DNA of 64,000 nucleotides from Branchiibius hedensis (GCF_900108585.1 NZ_UESZ01000001.1:744001-808000); one strand, 5' to 3'. Positions 26,422 to 35,575 are shown, counted from the first letter of the stretch. Notes: generated by a model from the sequence alone, not told the origin. Numbers and translations: made by a program.

Positions 26422-27020
26422 TGAGCGAGCACTACTTCACTGCCGAACCGGCGAGCGCGGAAGAGCGCCGGGAGATCCGGGTACCGCTGGCCGGTCAGAC
26501 GCGGGCGGTGCAGGTCGCCGGCGGGGTGTTCTCCCCGGACCGACTGGACCAGGGCACGACGGTCCTGCTCAACCACGTGCCGCCGCCACCCCAGGACGGA
26601 ACGTTCCTGGATCTGGGCTGCGGCTGGGGGCCGATCGCGCTGACCCTCGGGTTGCTGCGGCCGGCGGCGACGGTCTGGGCGGTGGACGTCAACGCCCGCG
26701 CGCGGGATCTGACTGCTGGCAACGCGGCCGCTCACGGGCTCACCGGCATCCAGGTGGCAGCGCCCGAGGACGTGCCGGCCGATGTGCGGTTCGACGTGAT
26801 CTGGTCCAACCCGCCGATCCGGGTCGGCAAGGGCGTCCTGCACCAGATGCTGCACACCTGGCTGCCGCGGCTGGAACCCGGCGGATCGGCGTACCTGGTG
26901 GTGGCCAAGAACCTCGGCTCGGACTCCCTGCAACGCTGGCTGGTCGAGCAGTTCCCCACCCTCGCTGTCACCCGGCTGACCAGCGTCCGGGGCTTCCGGA
27001 TTCTGCAGGTGCAGGCATAA
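26421..27020 (+). CDS. Class I SAM-dependent methyltransferase, RsmC-like
   Basis: A 199-residue methyltransferase. Motif I is FLDLGCGWGPIALTL and the catalytic motif is SNPPIRVGK, the NPP[FY]-type signature of N-methyltransferases that act on RNA or proteins. FTAEPASAEERREIRV is typical of the short RsmC-like group often annotated as 16S rRNA guanine methyltransferase. Whether it modifies rRNA here is inferred. ATG 26421 is taken because it overlaps the dapF stop; the open frame upstream lies within dapF. A gap of 34 bp separates it from hflX. Confidence 0.87.
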   Translation: MSEHYFTAEPASAEERREIRVPLAGQTRAVQVAGGVFSPDRLDQGTTVLLNHVPPPPQDGTFLDLGCGWGPIALTLGLLRPAATVWAVDVNARARDLTAGNAAAHGLTGIQVAAPEDVPADVRFDVIWSNPPIRVGKGVLHQMLHTWLPRLEPGGSAYLVVAKNLGSDSLQRWLVEQFPTLAVTRLTSVRGFRILQVQA

Positions 27021-27054
27021 AGGGGTCGCGTCAGGCGTTCCCGCTTGCAACCAT

Positions 27055-28533
27055 ATGAACAACATGACTGCTGAACACACCATTCTGAACCGTCGCGCCG
27101 AGGCCCTCGCGGACTCCGGCGAGGACGAACGCTACGACGAGTACGGCTTCCTGATCGAGGACGAGGGCACCGACGGTGACCAGTTCGACCGGGAGGCCCG
27201 ATCCGCGCTGCGCCGGGTCGGCGGCCTGTCCACCGAGCTCGAAGACGTCACCGAGGTCGAATACCGACAGCTGCGCCTGGAGCACGTCGTACTGGTCGGC
27301 GTCTGGACCGAGGGCACCGTCGAGGACGCCGAGGCGAACCTGCGCGAGCTGGCTGCGCTGGCCGAGACGGCCGGATCCGAGGTGCTCGCGGGGGTCCTGC
27401 AGCGGCGCACCAAACCCGACCCGGGGACCTGGCTCGGCTCCGGTAAGGCCAAGGAACTGCGCGACATCGTGGTCGCCGAAGGCGCCGACACCGTGATCGC
27501 CGACGGCGAGCTCGCGCCCAGCCAGCGCCGTGCGCTGGAGGACGTCGTCAAGGTCAAGGTCATCGACCGGACCGCGCTGATCCTGGACATCTTCGCCCAG
27601 CACGCCAAGTCCAAGGAGGGCAAGGCGCAGGTCGAGTTGGCCCAGTTGCAGTACCTGCTGCCGCGACTGCGTGGTTGGGGTGAGTCGATGTCCCGGCAGG
27701 CCGGTGGTCAGGCCGCTGGTGGTCAGGGCATGGGCTCGCGCGGACCCGGTGAGACCAAGATCGAGTTGGACCGCCGCCGGATCAACTCCCGCATCTCGAA
27801 GCTGAAGCGGGAACTGTCCGGGATGAAGACCGTGCGTGACACCAAGCGGCACTCCCGGAAGGCGGGTCACGTCCCGTCCGTGGCGATCGCGGGTTACACC
27901 AACGCTGGCAAGTCCTCGATCCTGAACCGGCTGACCGGCGCGGGCGTGCTGGTCGAGAACCAGTTGTTCGCGACCCTGGATCCCACGGTCCGCCGATCGC
28001 AGACCCCGGACGGCCGGCCCTACACCCTGACGGACACCGTCGGATTCGTGCGCGAACTGCCGCACCAGTTGGTCGAGGCGTTCCGCTCCACGCTGGAAGA
28101 GGTCGGCGAGTCCGATCTGCTGCTGCACGTGGTCGACGGCTCGCACCCCGACCCCGAGTCGCAGATCACCGCCGTGCGCGGCGTGCTCTCGGACGTCGGA
28201 GCGACCGACGTCAAAGAGGTCATCGTGATCAACAAGGCCGACGTCGCCGATCCCGAGGTCATCGACCGGTTGACCCGCGCCGAGAAGCACTCGGTCGTCG
28301 TATCCGCCCGCACGGGAGCGGGATTCGAGGAACTGCTCGACCTGATCGCTGACGAGTTGCCCAAGCCGGACATCCGGGTCGACGTGCTGCTGCCCTACGA
28401 CCGCGGAGACCTGGTGTCCCGCGTCCACTCCGAGGGTGAGGTGCTGGCCAGCGAGCACACGGCCGACGGCACCCGGGTCCAGGCCAAGGTGACCCCGACG
28501 CTGGAAGGTGAGCTCGCGGCGTACGCCGTGTGA
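27055..28533 (+). CDS. hflX: GTPase HflX
   Basis: A 492-residue ribosome-associated GTPase that helps split or rescue stalled ribosomes. Domain order is an N-terminal variable region, the HflX domain (GSGKAKELRDIV, SRGPGETKIELDRRRIN), then the G domain with G1 GYTNAGKSS, G3 DTVGFVRELPH and G4 NKAD. The N terminus is longer and more acidic than in E. coli. Two ATG codons nine bases apart (27055 and 27064) are both possible starts. The stop abuts the selO stop with no gap. Confidence 0.95.
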   Translation: MNNMTAEHTILNRRAEALADSGEDERYDEYGFLIEDEGTDGDQFDREARSALRRVGGLSTELEDVTEVEYRQLRLEHVVLVGVWTEGTVEDAEANLRELAALAETAGSEVLAGVLQRRTKPDPGTWLGSGKAKELRDIVVAEGADTVIADGELAPSQRRALEDVVKVKVIDRTALILDIFAQHAKSKEGKAQVELAQLQYLLPRLRGWGESMSRQAGGQAAGGQGMGSRGPGETKIELDRRRINSRISKLKRELSGMKTVRDTKRHSRKAGHVPSVAIAGYTNAGKSSILNRLTGAGVLVENQLFATLDPTVRRSQTPDGRPYTLTDTVGFVRELPHQLVEAFRSTLEEVGESDLLLHVVDGSHPDPESQITAVRGVLSDVGATDVKEVIVINKADVADPEVIDRLTRAEKHSVVVSARTGAGFEELLDLIADELPKPDIRVDVLLPYDRGDLVSRVHSEGEVLASEHTADGTRVQAKVTPTLEGELAAYAV

Positions 28534-29979
28534 TCAGGTCCCGCAGAAGGTGACGTAGTCGCCGAAGTCCTGCGGCGCTGGTTTCGTGTAGTCCTCGAAT
28601 CCGACACGCGCCGTGAAGGGTTCGCGGACAACCTGCAGCATTCGGTTGAACGGTTCGAGGTCGCCCGTGATCGCCGCGTCCAGGGCTTCCTGCACCAGGT
28701 GGTTGCGTGGGATGTAGACCGGGTTCGCGGCGGCCATGACGCAGGGGTCCGGGTGGTGCGCGAGCCACCTACCCAGCCACTGCGTGTACGCCGGTCGGTC
28801 GGCGAACCTGCCCACCTCGCCCCCTGCCACCCGGGTGAGGTCGCCGAACAGCAGCGTGATGTCGGCCGTTTCTGCCTGCATCAGCTCGATCAGGTCCTTG
28901 ACCAACGGTCGGTCCACCGCGTCCAGGCCCAGCTTCCTGGCCAGGTGGCCTGCGTACGCATCGTCGTAGGTCGCGGGGAAGGTGTTGATGACCTCACTGG
29001 CCAATTCCACTGCGGTGTCGATATTTTCATCGACCGACGGCAGCAGGGCTTCGGCGAACCGGGCCAGGTTCCACTGGGTGATCCCCGGCTGGTGGCCGAA
29101 CGCGTAGCGGCCACCCTCATCGATGGAGGAGAAGACCGACGACGGGTCGAAGGTGTCGGTGAAGGCGCACGGTCCGTAGTCGATGGTCTCCCCGCTGATC
29201 AGCACGTTGTCGGTGTTGAGCACTCCGTGCACGAAGCCAAGGCTCATCCACTGCGCCACCAACCGGGCCTGCGCGTCGCAGACGGCCTGCAGGAGGGCGA
29301 GCGCAGGACGGTCCGCCTCCGCCAATTGCGGGTAGTGCCGGTCGATCGCGTGCCGGGTCAGTCGGCCCAGCAGGTCGGCAGGGGCGTGCTCCCCGGCGAC
29401 CAGGGCCGCGGCGTACTGGAAGGTCCCGATGCGCAGGTGACTGCTGGCCATCCGGGTGAGCACCGCGCCCGCCAGGAGGCTCTCGCGGGCCACCTGCTGT
29501 CCGGTGCCGGTCACCGCGAGCGATCGGGTCGTCGGCACCCCGAGGGCGAACATGGCTGTGGCCATGAGGTGTTCGCGCAGCATCGGCCCGGCCGTCGCCC
29601 AGCCGTCGCCACCGCGGGAGAACGGGGTCCGACCTGACCCCTTCAGGTGCACATCGCGCAGCGTGCCGTCCGGCGCGGCGATCTCGCCCAGCAGCAGCGC
29701 CCGACCGTCGCCCAGCCGGGGTGAGTAGCCGCCGAACTGATGCCCGGCGTACCCCTGCGCGACCGGCCTCGCGCCGTCGGGCAGTTCGTTGCCCACCAGG
29801 AAGCGCAACCCGGCGGGGGAGCGCAGCCAGTCCGGATCGAGCCCCAGTTCGGCTGCGAGGTCCTCGTCCAGCGCGAGCGCCGTGGGCGCGGACACCGTCG
29901 CCGCCTGCCAATCCAGGGACAACTCCGGCAGGGTGTCGGCGAAGCGGTGCTCGAGCAGCGCGGGTGCGGTCACGGTCAC
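28534..29979 (-). CDS. selO: SelO/YdiU family protein adenylyltransferase
   Basis: A 481-residue pseudokinase-fold enzyme. SelO proteins transfer AMP from ATP to Ser, Thr or Tyr residues of proteins, including redox enzymes. Signatures are YAGHQFGGYSPRLGDGRA, LKGSGRTPFSRGGDG and VHGVLNTDNVLISGETIDYGP. The C-terminal position that is selenocysteine in vertebrate SelO is Cys here (C479 in FCGT). The start is GTG at 29979. TACCGT (minus strand, 29991–29986) followed by six bases suggests a leaderless mRNA. It converges on hflX and is divergent from dinG. Confidence 0.93.
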   Translation of the reverse strand: MTVTAPALLEHRFADTLPELSLDWQAATVSAPTALALDEDLAAELGLDPDWLRSPAGLRFLVGNELPDGARPVAQGYAGHQFGGYSPRLGDGRALLLGEIAAPDGTLRDVHLKGSGRTPFSRGGDGWATAGPMLREHLMATAMFALGVPTTRSLAVTGTGQQVARESLLAGAVLTRMASSHLRIGTFQYAAALVAGEHAPADLLGRLTRHAIDRHYPQLAEADRPALALLQAVCDAQARLVAQWMSLGFVHGVLNTDNVLISGETIDYGPCAFTDTFDPSSVFSSIDEGGRYAFGHQPGITQWNLARFAEALLPSVDENIDTAVELASEVINTFPATYDDAYAGHLARKLGLDAVDRPLVKDLIELMQAETADITLLFGDLTRVAGGEVGRFADRPAYTQWLGRWLAHHPDPCVMAAANPVYIPRNHLVQEALDAAITGDLEPFNRMLQVVREPFTARVGFEDYTKPAPQDFGDYVTFCGT

Positions 29980-29985
29980 TGCTCC

Positions 29986-29991
29986 ACGGTA
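29986..29991 (-). promoter_or_regulatory. Putative selO -10 box (leaderless)
   Basis: TACCGT on the minus strand fits TANNNT and lies six bases before the selO GTG. The matching -35 region, 17 bp further upstream, falls at about 30009–30014, touching the left edge of the inverted repeat at 30012–30060. Confidence 0.45.
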
Positions 29992-30011
29992 GGCGGCTTC
30001 CCGCCCACTTT

Positions 30012-30060
30012 TGCAGCGCTACTCACCCGAAGTGGCCGGCGGCAGGTGAGTAGCGCTGCA
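30012..30060. repeat. Perfect 16-bp inverted repeat between divergent selO and dinG promoters
   Basis: TGCAGCGCTACTCACC (30012–30027) and its exact reverse complement GGTGAGTAGCGCTGCA (30045–30060) are separated by 17 bases. The element lies between the two back-to-back promoters. It has no U-tract and points away from gene ends, so it is not a terminator. It could be an operator for a dimeric regulator, a cruciform, or a copy of a dispersed palindromic repeat. Confidence 0.85.
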
Positions 30061-30087
30061 GAAATCGGAGGTGAAGGCCGCGGCAAC

Positions 30088-30093
30088 TAGGCT
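30088..30093 (+). promoter_or_regulatory. Putative dinG -10 box (leaderless)
   Basis: TAGGCT is followed by six bases and then the dinG GTG at 30100, with no Shine–Dalgarno sequence. The -35 region would fall near 30065–30070, directly after the right arm of the inverted repeat. Confidence 0.45.
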
Positions 30094-30099
30094 GGCTCG

Positions 30100-32040
30100 G
30101 TGCCCGGCGATCTTGATGACCTGCTCGACGCCGCAGTCGCAGGGGTCGGCGGCAGCGATCGTCCGGGTCAACGTCAGATGGCGCACGCGGTCGCCGAGGC
30201 GATCGAGAACGACGAGCACCTGCTCGTCCAGGCGGGGACCGGCACCGGCAAGTCACTTGCCTATCTGGTTCCAGCCGTGCAGCACGCCCTCGCTGTCGGT
30301 AAACCGGCCGTCGTCGCCACGGCAACCATCGCGCTGCAGCACCAGATCGTGCACCGGGACCTGCCGCGTCTGGCCACGGCGTTGGAGGGCGAACTGCCCC
30401 GCGAACCCACGTTCGAGCTGGTCAAAGGTCGGCGCAACTACGTGTGCGTGCACAAACTCGAGGGCGGCTATCCCGACGACGACGAGGGCTCCCTGCTGGA
30501 GGTGGGTCAGGTCGACGCCAACGTCGGCCGACTCGGCGCAGAGGTCAAGCGGCTGCGTGAGTGGGCCGACGAAACGCAGACCGGTGACCGGGACGACCTG
30601 GTGCCGGGCGTCAGCGAGCGTGCCTGGCGTCAGGTGTCGGTGTCGGCTGACGAGTGCCTGGGCGGCAAGTGTCCGCAATTCTCCGACTGCTTCGTGGAGC
30701 GGTCCCGGGCTCGCGCCCGCGAGGTGGACGTCGTGGTCACCAACCACTCGTTCATGGCGATCGACGCCGCCGAGGGCCGCCAGATGCTGCCCGAGCACGA
30801 CGTGCTGATCGTCGACGAGGGCCATGAACTCGTCGACCGCGTGACCTCCGGCAACACCCGTGAGATCACCGGTTCGATGGTGATCGCTACGGCGAAGCGA
30901 TCAGCGAAACTGGCTGATACCGAAGCGCTTTCGGACGCAGGCGATTACCTGACCCAGATCCTCGATGCCGCGCCCACGGGACGGCTTCGCGGCGTACCCG
31001 ATCAGTTGGCGCTGGCTCTGGAGCGAGTCAGGGACACCTCCCGCTCGGTCCTGACCGCGTTGCGCAGCGACGAGCCCGATCCCTCCTGCCAGGTCGCACG
31101 GGCAGCCGTCGACGATGTCTTCGACACCTGCGCCCGGGTGCTGGAGGACCGGCCCGGGGATGTGCCGTGGATCGACCAGGACACCCGCCGCGGGGGAGTG
31201 CTACGGGTGGCGCCGATGGATGTCGCGATGACCTTGCGCGACACCGTCTTCAGCGACCGCACGGTCATCGTCACCTCCGCGACCCTCGAGCTCGGCGGCG
31301 GGTTTGACCCGGTCGCCGGGCGGATGGGGCTACTCGGGGACGGCGCGCCACGGTGGTCCGGTCTGGATGTCGGCTCGCCGTTCGACTACAGCAAACAGGG
31401 CATCGCGTACGTCGCGGCGCACCTGCCCGCCCCCGGCCGGGACGGTCTGGCGCCGGCCACGCTGGATGAGATCGAGGCCCTGGTCACCGCCGCGGGTGGC
31501 CGGACGCTGGGGCTGTTCTCCTCGATGCGGGCCGCCAAGCAGGCGGCTGAAGCGATGCGTGAGCGCCTCGACTTCGACGTGTTGTGCCAGGGCGATGATC
31601 AGATCGGGACGCTGGTGCGCCAGTTCGCCGGCTCCGCGGAAACCTGCCTGTTCGGCACTCTCACCCTGTGGCAGGGCGTCGACGTACCCGGCCCGGCCTG
31701 CCAGTTGGTGATCATCGACCGGATCCCGTTCCCGCGACCGGACGACCCGCTGGCCTCCGCGCGCTCGGAAGACGTTGCGGCGCATGGCGGCAACGGGTTC
31801 ATGGCGGTGTCAGCCACGCATGCAGCGCTGCGTCTGGCGCAGGGTGCCGGCCGGTTGATCCGGCGCGGCGACGACCGAGGGGTCGTGGCCTTCCTGGACT
31901 CACGGATGATGACCGCGCGCTACGCCGGCTTCCTGCAGCGCTCGCTGCCGCCGTTCTTCCCGACGACGGACAAGGCGATGGTGCTGGCCGGGCTGAAACG
32001 CTTGGCTGCGGTGGCCGGGCCGGTGTTACCTCAGGACTGA
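30100..32040 (+). CDS. dinG: DinG/XPD-family ATP-dependent DNA helicase
   Basis: A 646-residue iron–sulphur superfamily 2 helicase that unwinds DNA 5' to 3' and resolves R-loops and D-loops. Walker A is QAGTGTGKS (K51). The four cluster cysteines are C116, C186, C191 and C197 (YVCVH, then ECLGGKCPQFSDC). Walker B is DEGH (239–242), and motif VI is QGAGRLIRRGDDRG. The GTG start has a leaderless-type -10. No LexA box is visible upstream despite the damage-inducible name used in E. coli. The 3' end overlaps the convergent DHFR-like gene by 10 bp. Confidence 0.93.
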   Translation: MPGDLDDLLDAAVAGVGGSDRPGQRQMAHAVAEAIENDEHLLVQAGTGTGKSLAYLVPAVQHALAVGKPAVVATATIALQHQIVHRDLPRLATALEGELPREPTFELVKGRRNYVCVHKLEGGYPDDDEGSLLEVGQVDANVGRLGAEVKRLREWADETQTGDRDDLVPGVSERAWRQVSVSADECLGGKCPQFSDCFVERSRARAREVDVVVTNHSFMAIDAAEGRQMLPEHDVLIVDEGHELVDRVTSGNTREITGSMVIATAKRSAKLADTEALSDAGDYLTQILDAAPTGRLRGVPDQLALALERVRDTSRSVLTALRSDEPDPSCQVARAAVDDVFDTCARVLEDRPGDVPWIDQDTRRGGVLRVAPMDVAMTLRDTVFSDRTVIVTSATLELGGGFDPVAGRMGLLGDGAPRWSGLDVGSPFDYSKQGIAYVAAHLPAPGRDGLAPATLDEIEALVTAAGGRTLGLFSSMRAAKQAAEAMRERLDFDVLCQGDDQIGTLVRQFAGSAETCLFGTLTLWQGVDVPGPACQLVIIDRIPFPRPDDPLASARSEDVAAHGGNGFMAVSATHAALRLAQGAGRLIRRGDDRGVVAFLDSRMMTARYAGFLQRSLPPFFPTTDKAMVLAGLKRLAAVAGPVLPQD

Positions 32041-32687
32041 GCGGACTGAGCGCGGCGGTTCCACAACTGGTGGGTCAGCCCGGTGGCTGAGGTCACCGTC
32101 TCGATGTCGTAACCGTCGGAGATTCCCTCGCAGCCCTCCAGCAACCGCACACCCCGTCCGAGGGTGATCGGCACGACCACCAGGTGCAGGAAGTCGACCA
32201 GACCCGCCTGCAGGAACTGCCGCACGCTGGAGGGTCCGCCACCCAGGCGCACGTCCAACCCACCGGCCGCCTCCTTCGCCTGCCGCAGCGCCTCCTGCGG
32301 AGTGGCGTCGATGAAGTGGAAGGTGGTGCCGTTGGCGAATTCCAACGGCGGCCGGGGGTAATGCGTCAGCACGAACACCGGTGTCGCAAAAGGCGGTTCG
32401 TCACCCCACCAGCCCTGCCAGCCGTCGTCGGGCCATTGCCCGGTCTGCGGGCCGAACTTCTTGCGGCCCATGATCTCGGCGCCGATGCCCTGTCCCCACA
32501 ACGCGAACAGTGATCGGTCCACCGTGATCGGGACCTCCGCTTTGTCGACCCCGTGGATCACCCGTCCGTCGAAGAAGCTGAACAGCCGCTGCGCGTCACC
32601 GATCGGCTGCTCGAGCGTCACGTATTCGCCGGCAGAGAAACCGTCCAACGAGACGATCAGGTTGTGGACACGGGCGCGGGCGGTCAC
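32031..32687 (-). CDS. Dihydrofolate reductase-like protein (RibD C-terminal family)
   Basis: A 218-residue protein of the RibD C-terminal/DHFR-like superfamily common in actinobacteria. Features are VHNLIVSLDGFSAGEYVTLE at the start, AEIMGRKKFGP, PVFVLTHYPRPPLE, and DVRLGGGPSSVRQFLQAGLVDFLHLVVVP. It is predicted to bind NADPH and reduce a small molecule, but the substrate is unknown. It probably does not replace folate DHFR. It overlaps the end of dinG and lies 90 bp from the divergent holA. Confidence 0.87.
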   Translation of the reverse strand: MTARARVHNLIVSLDGFSAGEYVTLEQPIGDAQRLFSFFDGRVIHGVDKAEVPITVDRSLFALWGQGIGAEIMGRKKFGPQTGQWPDDGWQGWWGDEPPFATPVFVLTHYPRPPLEFANGTTFHFIDATPQEALRQAKEAAGGLDVRLGGGPSSVRQFLQAGLVDFLHLVVVPITLGRGVRLLEGCEGISDGYDIETVTSATGLTHQLWNRRAQSAQS

Positions 32688-32777
32688 GACTACTCCTTCG
32701 TCGGGCGATGACTGATGCGTTCACGCTAGTCGGCGGCACCGACACCGATGTCGTAGCGGCGTGGCAGGCTGAGCCGC

Positions 32778-33740
32778 GTGACGCCGTACGTTCTGATCAA
32801 GGGGCCCGAGCAGGTGCTCGCCGACCGCGCGCTGAGTGCCACGCTCGAGGACGTACGCCGAGTGGATACCGAGGTCATCCGGCTCACCGCCGAGACGTAT
32901 CAGCGGGGCGACCTGCAGATCCACGCCTCGCCCAGTCTCTTCGGCGGCCACAAGGTCCTGGTGGTCCACGACCTGGACGAGGGCGGTGACGACCTGATCG
33001 ACGACCTGACCTCGCTGGTCAAGGAAGGCGTCGACGACCTCACCGTGATCGTGCTGCACAAGAGCGGCAACCGCGGCAAACGGGCGCTGGATGCGTTGAA
33101 GGCGGCCAAGGCCCGGGTCATCGAGGCACCCGAGATCAAGACCGACCGGGCGAAGTCGGACTTCGTCACCAACGAGTTCCGGGTCGCCGGCCGCAAGGCG
33201 ACGCCCGATGCGGTGCGGGCGCTGGTCGAGGCGGTCGGCAAGGACGTGCGCGAACTAGCGGCGGCCTGTCAGCAACTGGTCGATGACACCAGCGGACTGA
33301 TCGACGCCGACGTCGTGGAGACCTACCACGGCGGTCGCGTCGAGGCGACCGGGTTCCGGGTCGCCGACGCCGCGATCGCGGGGGATGCCGGGGCCGCACT
33401 GACGCTGCTGCGCCACGCGGTCGCCGCCGGGGTCGACCCGGTGCCGATCGTCGCCGTACTCGCCAGTCAATTGCGCCAAGTGGCACGGGTCGCCACGGCC
33501 GGTGGCGGCAACTCCCAAGCGCTCGCCGGGAAATTGGGCATGGCACCGTGGCAGATCGATCGCGCGCGCAAGGCGGCGGCCGGCTGGGACGGGGTCCGGC
33601 TCGGGCGGGCGATCCAGGCGGTCGCCGCCGCGGACTTCGACGTCAAGGGCGGAGGTCGTGACCCGGTCTTCGCGGTGGAGCGGGCGGTCCGGGTGATCGC
33701 CGCCGAGCGAAACGGGCGGGCTGCCTTAGGAGTCGGGTAG
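32778..33740 (+). CDS. holA: DNA polymerase III delta subunit
   Basis: A 320-residue clamp-loader subunit that opens the sliding clamp. Features are VLIKGPEQVLADRALSATLEDV, SLFGGHKVLVVHDLDEG, and the C-terminal collar region ALTLLRHAVAAGVDPVPIVAVLASQLRQVARV. The start is GTG at 32778. CAGGCT lies seven bases before it, so it may be leaderless. In related genomes holA usually follows comEC; here it sits about 10 kb away from comEC and before it. The 3' end overlaps the LysR gene by 15 bp. Confidence 0.93.
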   Translation: MTPYVLIKGPEQVLADRALSATLEDVRRVDTEVIRLTAETYQRGDLQIHASPSLFGGHKVLVVHDLDEGGDDLIDDLTSLVKEGVDDLTVIVLHKSGNRGKRALDALKAAKARVIEAPEIKTDRAKSDFVTNEFRVAGRKATPDAVRALVEAVGKDVRELAAACQQLVDDTSGLIDADVVETYHGGRVEATGFRVADAAIAGDAGAALTLLRHAVAAGVDPVPIVAVLASQLRQVARVATAGGGNSQALAGKLGMAPWQIDRARKAAAGWDGVRLGRAIQAVAAADFDVKGGGRDPVFAVERAVRVIAAERNGRAALGVG

Positions 33741-34595
33741 TTGGGCGAGCAGCGCCCGTACCGCCGGGCTTGGGCTCGTGCCGCGCCACGCCACCCCCAG
33801 GCTGGATCGCGCCGCAGGATCCGCTAACGGAACTATCGCAACCTCGCTCCACCCGGTCGCTGTCGTTGCACTCACGACGCCCACGCCAACTCCGCGCGCG
33901 GCCAACCGGCGCACGAACGACGGTGTCGAGACTTCCCACCGAACGTCGAACTCCACAGCGTCCCGGGCAGCGACGGAGTCGAGGGCGCTGCGAGCACCGG
34001 TGCCGGGCGGCAGGCAGATCAGCGACGTCCGTCGCAGTTCCCGCGGCTGGACCCGAGCCCGCCGCGCCCAGGGGTGGCCGGGCGCCACGACCACGACGAG
34101 GGGATCCTCGACGACCATGCGGATCGACACGTCCTCCGGTGTGCGGCCCGCCCAGGCGGCGACGATGAGGTCGAGACCCCCGTCGCGTAGCTGAGCAAAC
34201 AGGTCTTGGGAGGTGCCTTCCACCAACCGCAGGTCAACTCCGGGGTGAGCCTGATGGATGGCGGCGACTGCGTCGAAGAGGGGATCCCATCCCAGGCCCG
34301 TGACGGTGCCGACCCGCAATTCGCCGATCACCAGGCCACGCGCGGCGGCCGCCGTTTCTCCGACCGCGTCCACCGCGGACAGGGCCTCGCGCGCTCTGGT
34401 GAGGATCCGTTCTCCGACTGGTGTCAGGCGGACGTGACGGGTACTGCGCTCGAACAGCGTCAGGCCCAGTTCGCGCTCTAGCTTGCGGACCTGGGCACTC
34501 ACGCCCGACTGCGCCACGAGCAGGTGCTCAGCTGCAGCGGTGAAGGAGCCGGTGTCAGCGACCGCGACGGCGTACCGCAGCTGGTGAAGTTCCAT
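33726..34595 (-). CDS. LysR-family transcriptional regulator
   Basis: A 289-residue LysR-type regulator. The N-terminal winged HTH is MELHQLRYAVAVADTGSFTAAAEHLLVAQSGVSAQVRKLERELG, followed by the usual ERSTRHVRLTPVGERIL. The effector-binding domain covers about 90–289. It is divergent from the AhpD-like and SnoaL-like genes, the classic arrangement for a LysR regulator and its targets, so those two are the likely regulon. The inducer is unknown. Its end overlaps holA. Confidence 0.92.
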   Translation of the reverse strand: MELHQLRYAVAVADTGSFTAAAEHLLVAQSGVSAQVRKLERELGLTLFERSTRHVRLTPVGERILTRAREALSAVDAVGETAAAARGLVIGELRVGTVTGLGWDPLFDAVAAIHQAHPGVDLRLVEGTSQDLFAQLRDGGLDLIVAAWAGRTPEDVSIRMVVEDPLVVVVAPGHPWARRARVQPRELRRTSLICLPPGTGARSALDSVAARDAVEFDVRWEVSTPSFVRRLAARGVGVGVVSATTATGWSEVAIVPLADPAARSSLGVAWRGTSPSPAVRALLAQLPDS

Positions 34596-34682
34596 AACTG
34601 CAAATGCTAGATCGGATCAGATATAGATGTTGGACTTCGGAGTGCTCGCGCCCGCAGAGTGGAGACGCGAAAGGAGAACGAG

Positions 34683-35179
34683 ATGACAACCTCCAGTAAC
34701 ACCGTCGGCGTCAAGACAGTCGACGTACCAATCCGGCTCGACATCGATTCCATGGCGCCGCAGTTCTCGCGGGCCTTGAGCGGCCTCGATAAGGCAGCGG
34801 GCCGCGAAGCCGATGCAGCGGGAATTCCCACGGGCCTGCGGGAACTGATCCGGTTGCGGGCATCGCAGATCAACGGTTGCGCTACTGCGTGGATCAGCAC
34901 ACGAGAGCTGCCGACGCGGCCGGCGAGAGTACAACGCGGATTGCGGCCACCGCGGTGTGGCGGGAGTCGGGGTTGTTCACCGCCACTGAACGCGCCGCCT
35001 TGTCGCTCACCGAGTCGATCACCACCGTCGCACAGACCCACGTTCCCGACGAAGCGTGGCGCGAGGCCGCGGTCGTCCTCACCGCCAGCGAGTTGAGCGC
35101 CGTCATCGCTCTCGCGGTCACGATCAACGCCTGGAACGCGGTCGGGGCGTCGACCCGCGCCTGGCCGGTCGAACCGTAA
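34683..35179 (+). pseudogene. AhpD/carboxymuconolactone decarboxylase-like gene broken by a one-base deletion
   Basis: Two overlapping frames together encode a complete protein of about 165 residues. The first reads MTTSSNTVG… LIRLRASQINGCA. The second continues YCVDQHTRAADAAGESTTRI and ends WPVEP. The join falls at 34881–34883, where GCTAC replaces the expected GCNTAC, so one base is missing inside the CxxC (C-A-Y-C) redox motif. AhpD-like proteins use that motif as the peroxidase-linked thiol pair. A good Shine–Dalgarno (AAAGGAGAACGAG) precedes ATG 34683. Reading after the break looks fully coding, so the lesion is recent or a sequencing error. Confidence 0.85.
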
Positions 35180-35207
35180 CCGCTCACAAATCACCAAGGA
35201 GATTGCT

Positions 35208-35567
35208 ATGACTACCGACACCGAGACCACCCGCCAATTGGTCACCACCTACTTCGAGTCGTGGCGGGACCACGACTGGGACACGCTGCGGACCACGCTG
35301 GCTGACGACGTCGACTTCGTTGGCGTCATGGGCACAACCCGCGGCGTCGATGAGGCCATCGCCGGTCTGACGGGAATGGCCGAACACGTGATGAAAGGCC
35401 TGGTGCTGAAGGCCCGGGTCGTCGAGGGTGCCGACGCGGTCACCTGGTTCCACTTGGTCACCGACGACGCCGAACTGCCCACGGCGAATTGGAGTCACGT
35501 CGAGGACGGGAAGATCAGCCGGATCCGGGTGACCTTCGATCCCACGCCACTCAACGCCGGAGCATGA
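35208..35567 (+). CDS. SnoaL-like/NTF2-fold protein
   Basis: A 119-residue small alpha+beta protein. The start TRQLVTTYFESWRDHDWDTLRTTLADDVDFVG is typical of SnoaL-like and limonene-epoxide-hydrolase-like NTF2 folds, and the end has WSHVEDGKISRIRVTFDPTPL. These proteins are small enzymes or ligand binders; the specific reaction is unknown. It follows the AhpD-like gene by 28 bp with AAGGAGATTGCT before the ATG, so the two form a unit probably under the divergent LysR regulator. Confidence 0.83.
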   Translation: MTTDTETTRQLVTTYFESWRDHDWDTLRTTLADDVDFVGVMGTTRGVDEAIAGLTGMAEHVMKGLVLKARVVEGADAVTWFHLVTDDAELPTANWSHVEDGKISRIRVTFDPTPLNAGA

Positions 35568-35575
35568 CGCCTGAT

